64,000 nucleotides of DNA. It comes from Ga0077527 sp964433345 (GTDB lineage Bacteria > Pseudomonadota > Gammaproteobacteria > Burkholderiales > SG8-41). The notes under the pieces were generated by a model. It saw only the letters and a program-made list of their open reading frames with translations, made no database searches and was not told the DNA's origin. This document shows positions 9,420-17,750 of the stretch, one piece after another (positions within the stretch are counted from its first letter, which is position 1; each line of letters opens with the position of its first letter). The DNA lies in the NCBI GenBank assembly GCA_964433345.1, contig CAYSQJ010000004.1, positions 248,001-312,000 of the forward strand. Direction: 5' to 3'. The translations under genes and the position numbers were made by a program.

Positions 9420-10214
9420 TCAGACCGCGACCGGCGCCTTGATCGCCGGATGCGGGTCGTAGCCCTCCAGCGTAAAGTCCTCGTACCTGAACGCGAACAG
9501 GTCCTTTACCTCGGGATTGAGCTTCATCACCGGCAGCGGCCGCGGCTCGCGCGACAGCTGTTCCTTCACCTGGTCGAGATGGTTCAGGTAGATGTGGGTG
9601 TCGCCGAAGGTGTGCACGAAGTCGCCGGGTTTAAGCCCGCAGACCTGGGCGATCATCAGCGTCAGCAGTGCGTAGGAAGCGATGTTGAAGGGCACGCCGA
9701 GGAACATGTCGGCGCTGCGCTGGTAGAGCTGGCAGGACAGTTTTCCGCCTGCGACATAGAACTGGAAGAAGGCGTGGCAGGGCATCAGCGCCATGCGGTC
9801 GAGATCGGCGACGTTCCAGGCCGAGATGATCATGCGCCGCGAGTCCGGATTCTTTTTCAGCTGCTCCAGCACCTGCGCAACCTGGTCGATATGGCGGCCG
9901 TCGGCGGCTGGCCAGGAGCGCCACTGGTACCCGTAGACCGGACCGAGGTCGCCATCGGCGCGCGCCCATTCGTTCCAGATCGACACGCCGTTGTCCTGCA
10001 GGTACTTGACGTTGGTGTCGCCTTTCAGGAACCACAGCAGTTCGTGGATGATCGATTTCAGGTGCACCTTCTTGGTGGTGACCAGCGGGAAGCCGGCTTC
10101 CAGGTCGAAGCGCAGCTGCGCTCCGAAGACAGAGATGGTGCCGGTGCCTGTGCGGTCGGTCTTTTCGGTGCCGTGTTCAAGCACGTGGCGCAGCAGGTCG
10201 AGGTAGGTGCGCAT
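9420..10214 (-). CDS. thyA: Thymidylate synthase
   Basis: A 264-residue enzyme converting dUMP to dTMP with methylene-tetrahydrofolate. The catalytic Cys146 lies in MPCHAFFQFYV, followed by the dUMP-binding run LYQRSADMFLGVPFNIA. The frame stays open upstream, but ATG 10214 was chosen because MRTYLDLLRHVLEHG is the standard ThyA N-terminus and the length then equals that of E. coli ThyA. It is the first gene of the thyA-folA operon and is divergent from the M17 aminopeptidase gene, sharing an 82-nt spacer. Confidence 0.97.
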   Translation of the reverse strand: MRTYLDLLRHVLEHGTEKTDRTGTGTISVFGAQLRFDLEAGFPLVTTKKVHLKSIIHELLWFLKGDTNVKYLQDNGVSIWNEWARADGDLGPVYGYQWRSWPAADGRHIDQVAQVLEQLKKNPDSRRMIISAWNVADLDRMALMPCHAFFQFYVAGGKLSCQLYQRSADMFLGVPFNIASYALLTLMIAQVCGLKPGDFVHTFGDTHIYLNHLDQVKEQLSREPRPLPVMKLNPEVKDLFAFRYEDFTLEGYDPHPAIKAPVAV

Positions 10215-10296
10215 CGGATTCCGGTCGGTGGCTGATGCCCTGATTTTAGCAGGCTGCTCCCTCGTTATAATCGATGCATATCCAACAACGGAATCC

Positions 10297-11748
10297 ATGA
10301 TGCTGGCAAAACTGCAATCCCGCACCGCGCTCCCGTCTGCGCGCGAGCTGGGCAAGATCCGCCACCTGCTGGTGGTCGCGCCTTCCGGAACCGCGCTGTC
10401 GGCGCTGCCGTTGCATGGCGTGCTCGAAAAGGCCCTGGCGCGCAGGCGCAAGAAGGTCGCAGACCTCGCGCAGTCTCCGGTCAGCGCCGAGACCGCCGAC
10501 GGCATGCTGGTGCTGTGGGTGACGCCGGATTCTAAGCAGTCGAACTTCGGGCAGCACACCTTGCTGCGCAAGGCGCTGGCACAGCTGCTGGCGGAGCAAC
10601 CGGAGACGCTGCATGTCGCCGTGGCCGGTGCCGCGGGGGGAAGGCACGCGCTGGCCGAACGCGCCGCCTATGTCGCCTGGGTCAACGGTGTGCCGCTGCC
10701 GCAACGCAAGAAGAAATCTGCGGCGGCGCCGCTGAAACTGCTTGAGCTGTGGGGCTGCAAGGCGGGCGATGGTTTTGCCGCGGCGCGCGCGGTTGCCGAG
10801 GGCAACGTGCTGTGCCGCAGGCTGACGGTACTGCCGCCGAACGAACTGACGCCCGGCACTTACCGCAAGCGCGTCGCGGAACTGGCGCGCGCGCAGGGCT
10901 GGACGCGCGAGGAATACGATTTCAGGCGTCTGAAAAAAATGGGCGCAGGCGCCTTCTGCGCGGTGGCCCAGGGCAGTGACGAGCAGGATGCCGCGATCGT
11001 GCGCCTGCGCTACCGGCCGCGCGGCGCCAAGAAAACCGTCGCGCTGGTCGGCAAGGGCATCTGTTTCGACACCGGCGGCCACAACCTGAAGCCGGCGCGC
11101 TACATGATGGGCATGCACGAAGACATGAACGGCTCGGCGGTGGCGCTGGGCATACTGACCGCGGCGACCGCGTCAAGGCTGAAAGTCAACATCGACTGCT
11201 GGCTTGCATTGGCGCAGAACCACCTCAGCCCGCGTGCCTACAAGCAGAACGACGTGGTCACCGCGCTGAACGGCACCACCATCGAGGTCGTGCACACCGA
11301 TGCCGAGGGGCGCATGGTGCTTTCCGACGCGCTGACACTGGCGGCGCGCGCGAAGCCGGAGCTGATCGTCGATTTCGCGACGCTCACCGGCTCGATGCAT
11401 GTCGCTGTCGGCACGCGTTACAGCGGCATTTTCGCCACCAGCGAGGCGTTGGCCCGGCAGGCACTGCGCGCCGGCGTCACAACCGGCGAGCGGGTCTGCG
11501 TTTTTCCGATGGACGAGGACTACGACAGCGCGCTCGACAGCGTTGTGGCCGACGTCAAGCAGTGCACGCTGGATGGTGAAGCCGACCACATCCTCGCCGC
11601 GCGCCTGCTGCAGCGCTTCACAGAAAAAACGCCGTGGATCCACATGGATCTGTCGGCGCATGGCTGCAAGGGCGGGCTCGGCGCGGTGACCAGCGATTGC
11701 ACCGGCTTCGGCGTGGCCTGGGGGGTTGAATTCCTGCGCGGCTGCTAG
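10297..11748 (+). CDS. M17 family leucyl aminopeptidase
   Basis: A 483-residue zinc aminopeptidase. Metal and catalytic residues are present: K253 and D258 in GKGICFDTGG, a further aspartate in HEDMNGSA, and D335, E337 and catalytic R339 in HTDAEGRMVLSDAL. The N-terminal domain is divergent, as is usual in the family. The frame is open upstream; ATG 10297 (or the adjacent 10300) was taken because a TATAAT box at 10266-10271 precedes it. The protein would act on N-terminal residues of peptides in the cytoplasm. It overlaps the following convergent ORF at their stops. A second, canonical PepA may exist elsewhere, so no symbol is given. Confidence 0.9.
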   Translation: MMLAKLQSRTALPSARELGKIRHLLVVAPSGTALSALPLHGVLEKALARRRKKVADLAQSPVSAETADGMLVLWVTPDSKQSNFGQHTLLRKALAQLLAEQPETLHVAVAGAAGGRHALAERAAYVAWVNGVPLPQRKKKSAAAPLKLLELWGCKAGDGFAAARAVAEGNVLCRRLTVLPPNELTPGTYRKRVAELARAQGWTREEYDFRRLKKMGAGAFCAVAQGSDEQDAAIVRLRYRPRGAKKTVALVGKGICFDTGGHNLKPARYMMGMHEDMNGSAVALGILTAATASRLKVNIDCWLALAQNHLSPRAYKQNDVVTALNGTTIEVVHTDAEGRMVLSDALTLAARAKPELIVDFATLTGSMHVAVGTRYSGIFATSEALARQALRAGVTTGERVCVFPMDEDYDSALDSVVADVKQCTLDGEADHILAARLLQRFTEKTPWIHMDLSAHGCKGGLGAVTSDCTGFGVAWGVEFLRGC

Positions 11749-11936
11749 CCGCGCTTTTTATCCCAGACGTATCGGGCCAGACGCTGCCATCTGTTCTGCG
11801 GCTGCTTCAGGGCATTGGGTGCGCGGCTGGCGAGATCACGCGCGTGACCCTGTTTCACCAGTTCGTGCAGCTGGCGCATGTTGAGGCCGCCGGGGCCTTT
11901 GATGTTCTCGGGGTCGGGTTTGTCGGTCATCGGCAT
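11745..11936 (-). CDS. Small hypothetical protein (63 aa)
   Basis: I do not recognise this protein. It is hydrophilic and basic at the C-terminus (RWQRLARYVWDKKRG) with an amphipathic stretch MRQLHELVKQGHARDLASR. An internal start MTDKPDPENIKG (about 11930) would give 61 residues. In its favour: third-position GC use like its neighbours, it fills the gap between the aminopeptidase and aroC exactly, and its stop overlaps the convergent stop (CTAG). Against: no family match by eye and no clear ribosome site. Treat as a probable but unproven gene. Confidence 0.45.
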   Translation of the reverse strand: MPMTDKPDPENIKGPGGLNMRQLHELVKQGHARDLASRAPNALKQPQNRWQRLARYVWDKKRG

Positions 11937-11998
11937 GCTCGGGGCAGGAGGTCGGCTGTGTTAAACTTCATGCTTGATTTTAATGGAGTTTTTACCTC

Positions 11999-13162
11999 AT
12001 GTCGGGCAGCACCCTGGGCACCCTGTTCTGCGTCACATCTTTCGGCGAATCGCACGGGCCGGCCATCGGCTGCGTTGTCGACGGCTGTCCGCCGGGACTG
12101 GCGCTCTCCGAAGCCGACATCCAGCTTGAGCTCGACCGCCGCAAGCCCGGCACCTCGCGCCATGTCACCCAGCGCCGCGAGGAAGACAAGGTTGAAATTC
12201 TTTCCGGCGTGTTCGAGGGCAAAACCACCGGCACGCCGATCGGGCTGCTGATCCGCAACACCGACCAGCGCAGCAAGGATTACTCCAAGATCAAGGAACT
12301 GTTCCGCCCGGGCCACGCCGACTATACCTACTGGCAGAAGTACGGCATCCGCGATTACCGCGGCGGCGGCCGCCAGTCGGCGCGCGAGACCGCGGTGCGC
12401 GTGGCGGCGGGGGCGATTGCCAAGAAATGGCTGAACGAAAAATACGGCACCGTGATCCGCGGTTACATGTCGCAGCTGGGGCCTGTGGAGATTCCCTTCG
12501 TCACCTGGGACGAGGTCGGCAACAATCCATTCTTTGCGCCCAACAGGGAAATCGTTGCCGAGCTCGAAACCTTCATGGACAAGCTGCGCAAGTCCGGCGA
12601 CTCGGTCGGCGCGAGGATCACCACCATCGCCTCGAGCGTGCCGGTGGGCCTCGGCGAGCCGGTCTACGACAAGCTCGACGCCGACATCGCCTACAACATG
12701 ATGAGCATCAACGCGGTGAAGGGCGTCGAGATCGGCGCCGGTTTTGCGGCAGTCAGCCAGCGCGGTACCGAACATTCTGACGAAATGACGCCTGAGGGTT
12801 TCGTATCCAACAATGCCGGCGGCGTGCTCGGCGGCATTTCGACGGGGCAGGACATCGTCGTCAATGTCGCGGTGAAGCCGACCTCGAGCATTCGCCTCGC
12901 GCGTCACACCATAGACACCGCCGGCAAGGCCGCGATGATCGAGACGCATGGCCGCCATGATCCCTGCGTCGGCATCCGTGCCACGCCGATCTGCGAGGCG
13001 ATGCTGGCACTGACGCTGATGGACCACGCGCTGCGCCATCGCGCGCAGAATGCCGACGTCAACAGCGGCACGCCGGTGATCGCGGCGCAGGCGCCGCAGG
13101 GCGTCATCGAGAAACTGCGGGCGGCCGCGGCTGCGGAAAATCCGGATCCCGACGAAGCCTGA
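11999..13162 (+). CDS. aroC: Chorismate synthase
   Basis: A 387-residue FMN-dependent enzyme making chorismate from EPSP, the last shared step towards tryptophan, tyrosine, phenylalanine and folate. Signature stretches are visible: SFGESHGPAIGCVVDGCPPG at the N-terminus, GGGRQSARETAVRVAAGA in the middle and ISTGQDIVVNVAVKPTSSI near the C-terminus. Full length. It starts at ATG 11999, preceded by an AT-rich patch with TGATTTTAATGGAG, where TGGAG can serve as ribosome site. It stands alone and is convergent with the methyltransferase gene. Confidence 0.97.
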   Translation: MSGSTLGTLFCVTSFGESHGPAIGCVVDGCPPGLALSEADIQLELDRRKPGTSRHVTQRREEDKVEILSGVFEGKTTGTPIGLLIRNTDQRSKDYSKIKELFRPGHADYTYWQKYGIRDYRGGGRQSARETAVRVAAGAIAKKWLNEKYGTVIRGYMSQLGPVEIPFVTWDEVGNNPFFAPNREIVAELETFMDKLRKSGDSVGARITTIASSVPVGLGEPVYDKLDADIAYNMMSINAVKGVEIGAGFAAVSQRGTEHSDEMTPEGFVSNNAGGVLGGISTGQDIVVNVAVKPTSSIRLARHTIDTAGKAAMIETHGRHDPCVGIRATPICEAMLALTLMDHALRHRAQNADVNSGTPVIAAQAPQGVIEKLRAAAAAENPDPDEA

Positions 13163-13187
13163 TTGTCGGGCGGGGCGTGATCACGCT

Positions 13188-13802
13188 TCAGCGTCGCGCC
13201 GTCAGCAGGAAAACCGGGAAGTCGCCATTGGGTTTGCTGATCACGCTTGCGTCGTGCGTGGCCACGTCGCGGAAGCCCGCCTTGCGGGCGGCGGCCTCGA
13301 TCCAGGGGCGCTCGAAGCCGAAATGACGGACACCGGTCTCCTCCGTGTGGAAGCTCCCGTCCTCCCTGTCGAGATCCGCCAAAGCTATGAAGCCGCCGGA
13401 CTTCAGCATGGCGTGGAACTTCCGCAGCAGTGCCTCGACATCACGGATGTGGTGCAGGGTCATCGACGAGATGACGCCGTCGTACACGCCGGGCGCATCC
13501 GCCGTCTCGAGATCGAGTTCGATCTGCTCCAGTTCGCAGGGCAGCCGGTCCTTTTTCTCGAGCAGCTGCTTCGCCATCGAGGGTGATACGTCGATGGACG
13601 TGATTTTGCGGACGTGCGGGGCGATGCGTTCCAGCAGCATGCCGGTGCCGGCGCCGAAATCGACGAGGTGCATGCCGCGATCGAGTTTGACGTTCGCGAT
13701 GATTGTGCTGGCGATGCTGTCGAGGTTGCTTATGCGGTTCGAACGGCTGTCGTAGTTCCCGGCCTTGTGGGCAAAAAGATCCTTGCGTGCGGCTTGGTTC
13801 AT
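13188..13802 (-). CDS. Class I SAM-dependent methyltransferase
   Basis: A 204-residue Rossmann-fold methyltransferase of the Methyltransf_11/25 type. The SAM-binding motif I is VDFGAGTGMLLERIAPHV, followed by motif II ITSIDVSPSMAKQLL and SSMTLHHIRD, resembling UbiE-like small-molecule enzymes. Substrate unknown. ATG 13802 was preferred to the longer frame because homologous sequence starts MNQAARKDLFAHKAGNYD. Its upstream region holds a perfect FNR box centred about 100 nt from the ATG, so anaerobic or oxygen-responsive expression is likely. It is convergent with aroC, separated by 25 nt that contain a GCGTGATCACGC palindrome. Confidence 0.8.
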   Translation of the reverse strand: MNQAARKDLFAHKAGNYDSRSNRISNLDSIASTIIANVKLDRGMHLVDFGAGTGMLLERIAPHVRKITSIDVSPSMAKQLLEKKDRLPCELEQIELDLETADAPGVYDGVISSMTLHHIRDVEALLRKFHAMLKSGGFIALADLDREDGSFHTEETGVRHFGFERPWIEAAARKAGFRDVATHDASVISKPNGDFPVFLLTARR

Positions 13803-13895
13803 GGCATCCTCGGCGTATGGGTTCTTGTGCGACCGGCCATGGGCAACCGGCACGCGTGCTGAAATGCAAGTTAGGCCACGGCGGCAGCGGCGGCA

Positions 13896-13909
13896 TTGAT
13901 CTGAATCAA
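13896..13909. promoter_or_regulatory. FNR/Anr-type binding site
   Basis: TTGATCTGAATCAA is a perfect match to the FNR-family consensus TTGATNNNNATCAA. If it acts at the usual -41.5 position towards the leftward methyltransferase, transcription would start near 13861, about 59 nt before that gene's ATG. Towards the right it would start near 13944, where no gene follows for 300 nt. Confidence 0.7.
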
Positions 13910-14196
13910 AGGGTCCGGTTCGATGGATCGTCGACGGGTTGGTGCCGAATGATCAGGGACTTTGATCCCTGGCTTGCTTGCATTGAGGTCGAAGAACTTG
14001 CCGCTGCCAGTGGCGCACGCAGACGGGTAAACGGGAAGCGAACACCGGGCCTCGGCGCATTCACGCGATGAATGAGTGCATCGCAGAGGTGGCCAGGGTG
14101 CCAAGCTGGAAGACGGGCGCCCTGGATTAAGCGCGTTGCCGGGGCAGGTTAAGCTGGCATTCGATTGTGAATGCGCGATCTAAATAATTTCAATAT

Positions 14197-14209
14197 AATC
14201 AATAACTTG
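14197..14209 (+). promoter_or_regulatory. IHF-like element upstream of the MFS gene
   Basis: AATCAATAACTTG matches WATCAANNNNTTR at all 13 positions and is preceded by an A/T tract. It lies 38 nt upstream of the MFS GTG start, in the same orientation as the gene. Confidence 0.5.
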
Positions 14210-14246
14210 CAATTTATCGCGCCGGCGGGCGTGATACCACGGCGCC

Positions 14247-15386
14247 GTGTCCAAACCGATTCATCTCAGTCTCTCCGCGTTTTATTTCGCTTATTTCGCC
14301 TACCTCGGCGCCTTCGCGCCGTTCTTTGCGCTGTACCTGAACAGCGTCGGCATGAATGCCGTCGAAATCGGCGTGCTGATGGCCTTGCCCCAGCTGACGC
14401 GCATAGTCGCGCCGCATCTCTGGGGCTGGCTCGCCGACCATAGCGGCCGGCGCATCGCCATCGTGCAGGCCTCGGGCGCTGCGGGCATGCTGGCCTTCCT
14501 CGGCGTGTTCGCCGGCGACGGTTTCTGGCTGCTGTTCGGCGTGCTGTTCGCGATGATGTTTTTCTGGAGCGCGGCACTGCCCCTGGTCGAGGCAACCACG
14601 CTGTCGCACCTCGGCGAGGAGACCGCGCGCTACGGCCGCATCCGGGTCTGGGGCTCGGTCGGTTTCATTGCCGCGGTGGTGGCGGTCGGTTACATCATCG
14701 ACGCCAGCGGGCCGCGCGCAGTGCTTTGGGTGATCGCGGCATTGATGGCGGTCATGCTGCTGCTGACCGCGACCCTCGCCGAATCGAAGGCGGAGCCGCA
14801 TCCCGGCGATGACCTGCCGGTATGGCAGATCGTGCGCCGGCCGGAGGTCATTGCCATCATCGCGGCCTCGGCGCTGATGGCTGCCGCGCACGGGCCGTAC
14901 TACACCTTCTACACCATCCACCTGGTCGACCATGGTTACAGCAAGTCGGCTGCGGGCTGGCTGTGGGCGCTGGGCGTGGTCTGCGAGATCGGCATTTTCA
15001 TCTGGATGTCGCGGCTTTACCGGGCCTATTCGCTGCGCGCGATCCTGATCGCCAGCACGCTGCTGGCTGCCCTGCGTTTTGTCGTCATCGGCTGGGCCGC
15101 GGACAGCTTTCTGCTTTTGCTGGCGGCGCAGACCCTGCACGCGGCGAGTTTCGGCTCCTTCCATGCCGCCGCGATCGGCGTCGTGCACAGGCTGTTCCGC
15201 GGCCGCCACCAGGCGCGGGGGCAGGCGATTTACGGCAGTCTCGCCTACGGACTGGGTGGCACGGTCGGCGGACTGGCGAGCGGTTACGCCTGGAGCGGAC
15301 TGGGGGCGGGGCTGACGTTCACGCTGGGCGGCGCCTGCGCGCTGGCGGCGGCAGCCGTGTTGTGGCGCTGGCTGCGGCCCGGCTGA
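14247..15386 (+). CDS. MFS transporter, HcaT-like (MFS_1-like) type
   Basis: A 379-residue inner-membrane protein with about 12 hydrophobic segments. The N-terminus (FAYFAYLGAFAPFFALYL) and the early loop LWGWLADHSGRRI match the MFS motif A region of the 3-phenylpropionate-type permeases. The start is GTG 14247, directly before the first membrane helix. It is a single gene with no catabolic neighbours, so the substrate is unknown. The preceding spacer has an exact IHF-consensus match. Ends 89 nt before leuC. Confidence 0.85.
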   Translation: MSKPIHLSLSAFYFAYFAYLGAFAPFFALYLNSVGMNAVEIGVLMALPQLTRIVAPHLWGWLADHSGRRIAIVQASGAAGMLAFLGVFAGDGFWLLFGVLFAMMFFWSAALPLVEATTLSHLGEETARYGRIRVWGSVGFIAAVVAVGYIIDASGPRAVLWVIAALMAVMLLLTATLAESKAEPHPGDDLPVWQIVRRPEVIAIIAASALMAAAHGPYYTFYTIHLVDHGYSKSAAGWLWALGVVCEIGIFIWMSRLYRAYSLRAILIASTLLAALRFVVIGWAADSFLLLLAAQTLHAASFGSFHAAAIGVVHRLFRGRHQARGQAIYGSLAYGLGGTVGGLASGYAWSGLGAGLTFTLGGACALAAAAVLWRWLRPG

Positions 15387-15475
15387 ACTGCGCGTGACGG
15401 ATGCCATGGGGACGCCGCGGTCCCTGTGACATAATTCAGGGTTTCCGCAGTTTTCAAAACCCGACGGCAGAACCC

Positions 15476-16894
15476 ATGGCAGGCAAAACCCTTTACGACA
15501 AACTCTGGGACAGCCATCTCGTCCGCAGCGAAGCGGACGGCACGGCGCTGATCTACATCGACCGCCACCTGGTGCACGAAGTCACCAGCCCGCAGGCCTA
15601 CGAAGGCCTGAAGCTCGCTGGCCGCAAGGTCTGGCGCGCGGACTCCGTGGTCGCGACTGCCGACCACAACACGCCGACGCGCAACTGGGACAAGGGCCTC
15701 GACGGCATCACCGACAAGGTGTCGCGGCTGCAGGTCGAGACCCTGGACAAGAACATCAGGGAATTCAAGGCCAAGGTCTATTTTCCCTTCCTCGACAAGC
15801 GCCAGGGCATCGTGCACGTGATCGGGCCCGAGAACGGCGCGACGCTGCCGGGCATGACCGTGGTCTGCGGTGATTCGCACACCAGCACCCACGGCGCCTT
15901 CGGGGCGCTGGCCTTCGGCATCGGCACCAGCGAGGTCGAGCATGTGCTCGCCACGCAGTGCATGGTGATGAAGAAGTACAAGAACATGAACATCGCCGTC
16001 GAGGGTGAACTCGGCTTTGGTGTCACCGCCAAGGACATCGCGCTCGCGGTGATCGGCAAGATCGGCACTGCCGGCGGTACCGGCCACGCGATCGAATTCA
16101 CTGGTAGCGCGATCCGCAGCCTGTCGATGGAAGGGCGCATGACCCTGTGCAACATGGCAATCGAGGCCGGTGCGCGCACCGGCATGGTCGCCGTCGATGA
16201 CAAGACCATCGAATACTGCAAGGGCCGCATGTTCTCGCCCACTGGTGAGATGTGGGGCAGGGCCGTGGCCTACTGGCGCACGCTGGTCAGCGACCCGGAT
16301 GCGAAATTCGACACCGTGGTGACACTGCGCGCGGAAGACATCCAGCCGCAGGTGACCTGGGGCACGTCTCCGGAAATGGTGACCACGGTCGACGGCAAGG
16401 TTCCGGACCCGGCGCAGGAAACCAACCCGGTCAAGCGCGATGGTTATGCGCGGGCACTGCAGTACATGAATCTCAAGCCCAATACGCCGATCGCCGAAAT
16501 CCGCATCGACAAGGTGTTCATCGGCGCCTGTACCAACTCGCGCATCGAGGACATTCGCGCCGCGGCAGCCGTGGCCAAGGGACGCAAGGTCGCGGGCAAC
16601 GTCAAGCTGGCGATGGTGGTGCCGGGTTCCGGCCAGGTGAAGGCCCAGGCCGAGCAGGAGGGTCTGGACAAAATACTCGTCGAGGCGGGATTCGAGTGGC
16701 GCGAGCCCGGCTGCTCGATGTGCCTCGGCATGAACGAGGACCAGCTGAGCCCGGGCGAGCGCTGTGCCTCGACCTCGAACCGCAATTTTGAAGGCCGGCA
16801 GGGTCCCGGTGGCAGGACGCATCTGGTGAGTCCTGCCATGGCCGCTGCCGCGGCGGTTACCGGGCATTTTGTCGACGTACGTGAACTGAATTGA
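15476..16894 (+). CDS. leuC: 3-isopropylmalate dehydratase large subunit
   Basis: A 472-residue aconitase-family subunit that binds a [4Fe-4S] cluster and, with LeuD, isomerises 2- to 3-isopropylmalate in leucine synthesis. Cluster cysteines are visible in GACTNSRIEDIRAAA and in EPGCSMCLGMN; the substrate segment CGDSHTSTHGAFGALAFGIG is intact. ATG 15476 gives the usual MAGKTLYDKLWDSH start; the longer frame upstream is not conserved. It is the first gene of leuC-entericidin-leuD-leuB. A weak ATAATT hexamer 40 nt upstream could be a -10 element. Confidence 0.97.
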   Translation: MAGKTLYDKLWDSHLVRSEADGTALIYIDRHLVHEVTSPQAYEGLKLAGRKVWRADSVVATADHNTPTRNWDKGLDGITDKVSRLQVETLDKNIREFKAKVYFPFLDKRQGIVHVIGPENGATLPGMTVVCGDSHTSTHGAFGALAFGIGTSEVEHVLATQCMVMKKYKNMNIAVEGELGFGVTAKDIALAVIGKIGTAGGTGHAIEFTGSAIRSLSMEGRMTLCNMAIEAGARTGMVAVDDKTIEYCKGRMFSPTGEMWGRAVAYWRTLVSDPDAKFDTVVTLRAEDIQPQVTWGTSPEMVTTVDGKVPDPAQETNPVKRDGYARALQYMNLKPNTPIAEIRIDKVFIGACTNSRIEDIRAAAAVAKGRKVAGNVKLAMVVPGSGQVKAQAEQEGLDKILVEAGFEWREPGCSMCLGMNEDQLSPGERCASTSNRNFEGRQGPGGRTHLVSPAMAAAAAVTGHFVDVRELN

Positions 16895-16914
16895 TTCACC
16901 GAAAGGAGATGCTC

Positions 16915-17034
16915 ATGAAACGCGTGATCATGCTGATGGCGGCAATGCTGGTGCTGGCCGGTTGCAATACCGTGGCCGGCGTGGGCAAGGACGTCGAAAA
17001 GGCGGGCGAGGCGATCCAGAGGTCGACGAAGTAG
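16915..17034 (+). CDS. Entericidin-family small lipoprotein
   Basis: A 39-residue lipoprotein. The signal peptide ends in the lipobox LVLAGC, so Cys16 would be lipidated, leaving a mature peptide of about 24 residues (NTVAGVGKDVEKAGEAIQR) with the amphipathic glycine/alanine/lysine pattern of entericidins A/B. A strong ribosome site AAAGGAGAT lies 6 nt before ATG 16915. It sits 20 nt after leuC and its stop is 1 nt before the leuD start, so it is cotranscribed with leucine genes. Entericidins elsewhere form toxin-antidote pairs; only one is present here. The gene is often missed because of its size. Confidence 0.85.
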   Translation: MKRVIMLMAAMLVLAGCNTVAGVGKDVEKAGEAIQRSTK

Positions 17035-17035
17035 C

Positions 17036-17671
17036 ATGGAAAAGTTCATTCGCAAGGAAGGACTGGTGGCGCCGCTGGATCGTGCCAACGTCGACACCGA
17101 CGCCATCATCCCCAAGCAGTTCCTGAAGTCGATCAAGCGCACGGGCTTCGGCCCCAATCTGTTCGATGAATGGCGCTACCTCGACCGCGGCGAGCCGGAC
17201 TCCGACAACACGGGTCGCCCGCTGAACAGGGATTTCGTGCTCAACCAGAGCCGCTACATTGGCGCGACGGTGCTGCTTGCCCGGGAAAACTTCGGCTGCG
17301 GCTCTTCGCGCGAGCATGCGCCCTGGGCGCTGCTGCAGTTCGGGATCCAGACCATCATCGCGCCGGGTTTTGCCGACATTTTCTACAACAACAGCCTGAA
17401 GAACGGCCTGTTGCTGATCAAGCTCGATCCGCAGATCGTGGATCAATTGTTCCGCGAGACCGAGACGACCGAGGGTTACCGGTTGGCAATCGATCTCGAG
17501 CAGCAGTCGGTGACCACGCCTTCGGGCGAAAGCTTCGGTTTCGACATCGATCCGCACCGCAAGCATTGCATGCTAAACGGCCTTGACGACATCGGCCTGA
17601 CGCTGGGGCATGCCGACGAGATCCGCGCTTTCGAAACGAAACACAAGGCGGCGCAGCCCTGGCTGTTTTGA
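17036..17671 (+). CDS. leuD: 3-isopropylmalate dehydratase small subunit
   Basis: A 211-residue swivel domain subunit partnering LeuC. It opens MEKFIRKEGLVAPLDRANVD, then DAIIPKQFLKSI, and carries the active-site segment ENFGCGSSREHAPWAL. Full length. Start ATG 17036 follows the entericidin stop by a single base, implying translational coupling. Confidence 0.97.
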   Translation: MEKFIRKEGLVAPLDRANVDTDAIIPKQFLKSIKRTGFGPNLFDEWRYLDRGEPDSDNTGRPLNRDFVLNQSRYIGATVLLARENFGCGSSREHAPWALLQFGIQTIIAPGFADIFYNNSLKNGLLLIKLDPQIVDQLFRETETTEGYRLAIDLEQQSVTTPSGESFGFDIDPHRKHCMLNGLDDIGLTLGHADEIRAFETKHKAAQPWLF

Positions 17672-17680
17672 TCAACCCCT

Positions 17681-17730
17681 GAGCAGGGAGCGGCGTGCGA
17701 AAGCCGTTTGCGCTTCGCCCGCCCCTGCTC
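17681..17730 (+). other. Stem-loop between leuD and leuB
   Basis: GAGCAGGG (17681-17688) pairs perfectly with CCCTGCTC (17723-17730), enclosing a 34-nt GC-rich loop that can form further pairs. There is no T run after it, so it is more likely an mRNA processing or stability element than a terminator. By eye only. Confidence 0.4.
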
Positions 17731-17750
17731 GTTTCTTTCACGGTTCAAAC

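Larger units (their letters stand above)
13803..14246. other. Long non-coding spacer between divergent methyltransferase and MFS genes
   Basis: 444 nt without a convincing gene on either strand. It holds the FNR box (13896-13909), a 10-bp hairpin CCAGGGTGCC (14093-14102) with GGCGCCCTGG (14116-14125), and an exact IHF-consensus match (14197-14209). Short open frames here show no coding character. A small RNA cannot be excluded. Confidence 0.6.

Noticed and set aside
11960..11998. Additional IHF-like site before aroC
   Set aside because: The minus-strand AATCAAGCATGAA lacks the TTR half, two mismatches to consensus, so it was not counted in the family.
13175..13186. GCGTGATCACGC palindrome between aroC and the methyltransferase as terminator
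   Set aside because: No loop and no T run; a 12-bp perfect palindrome in a short convergent gap may be chance.
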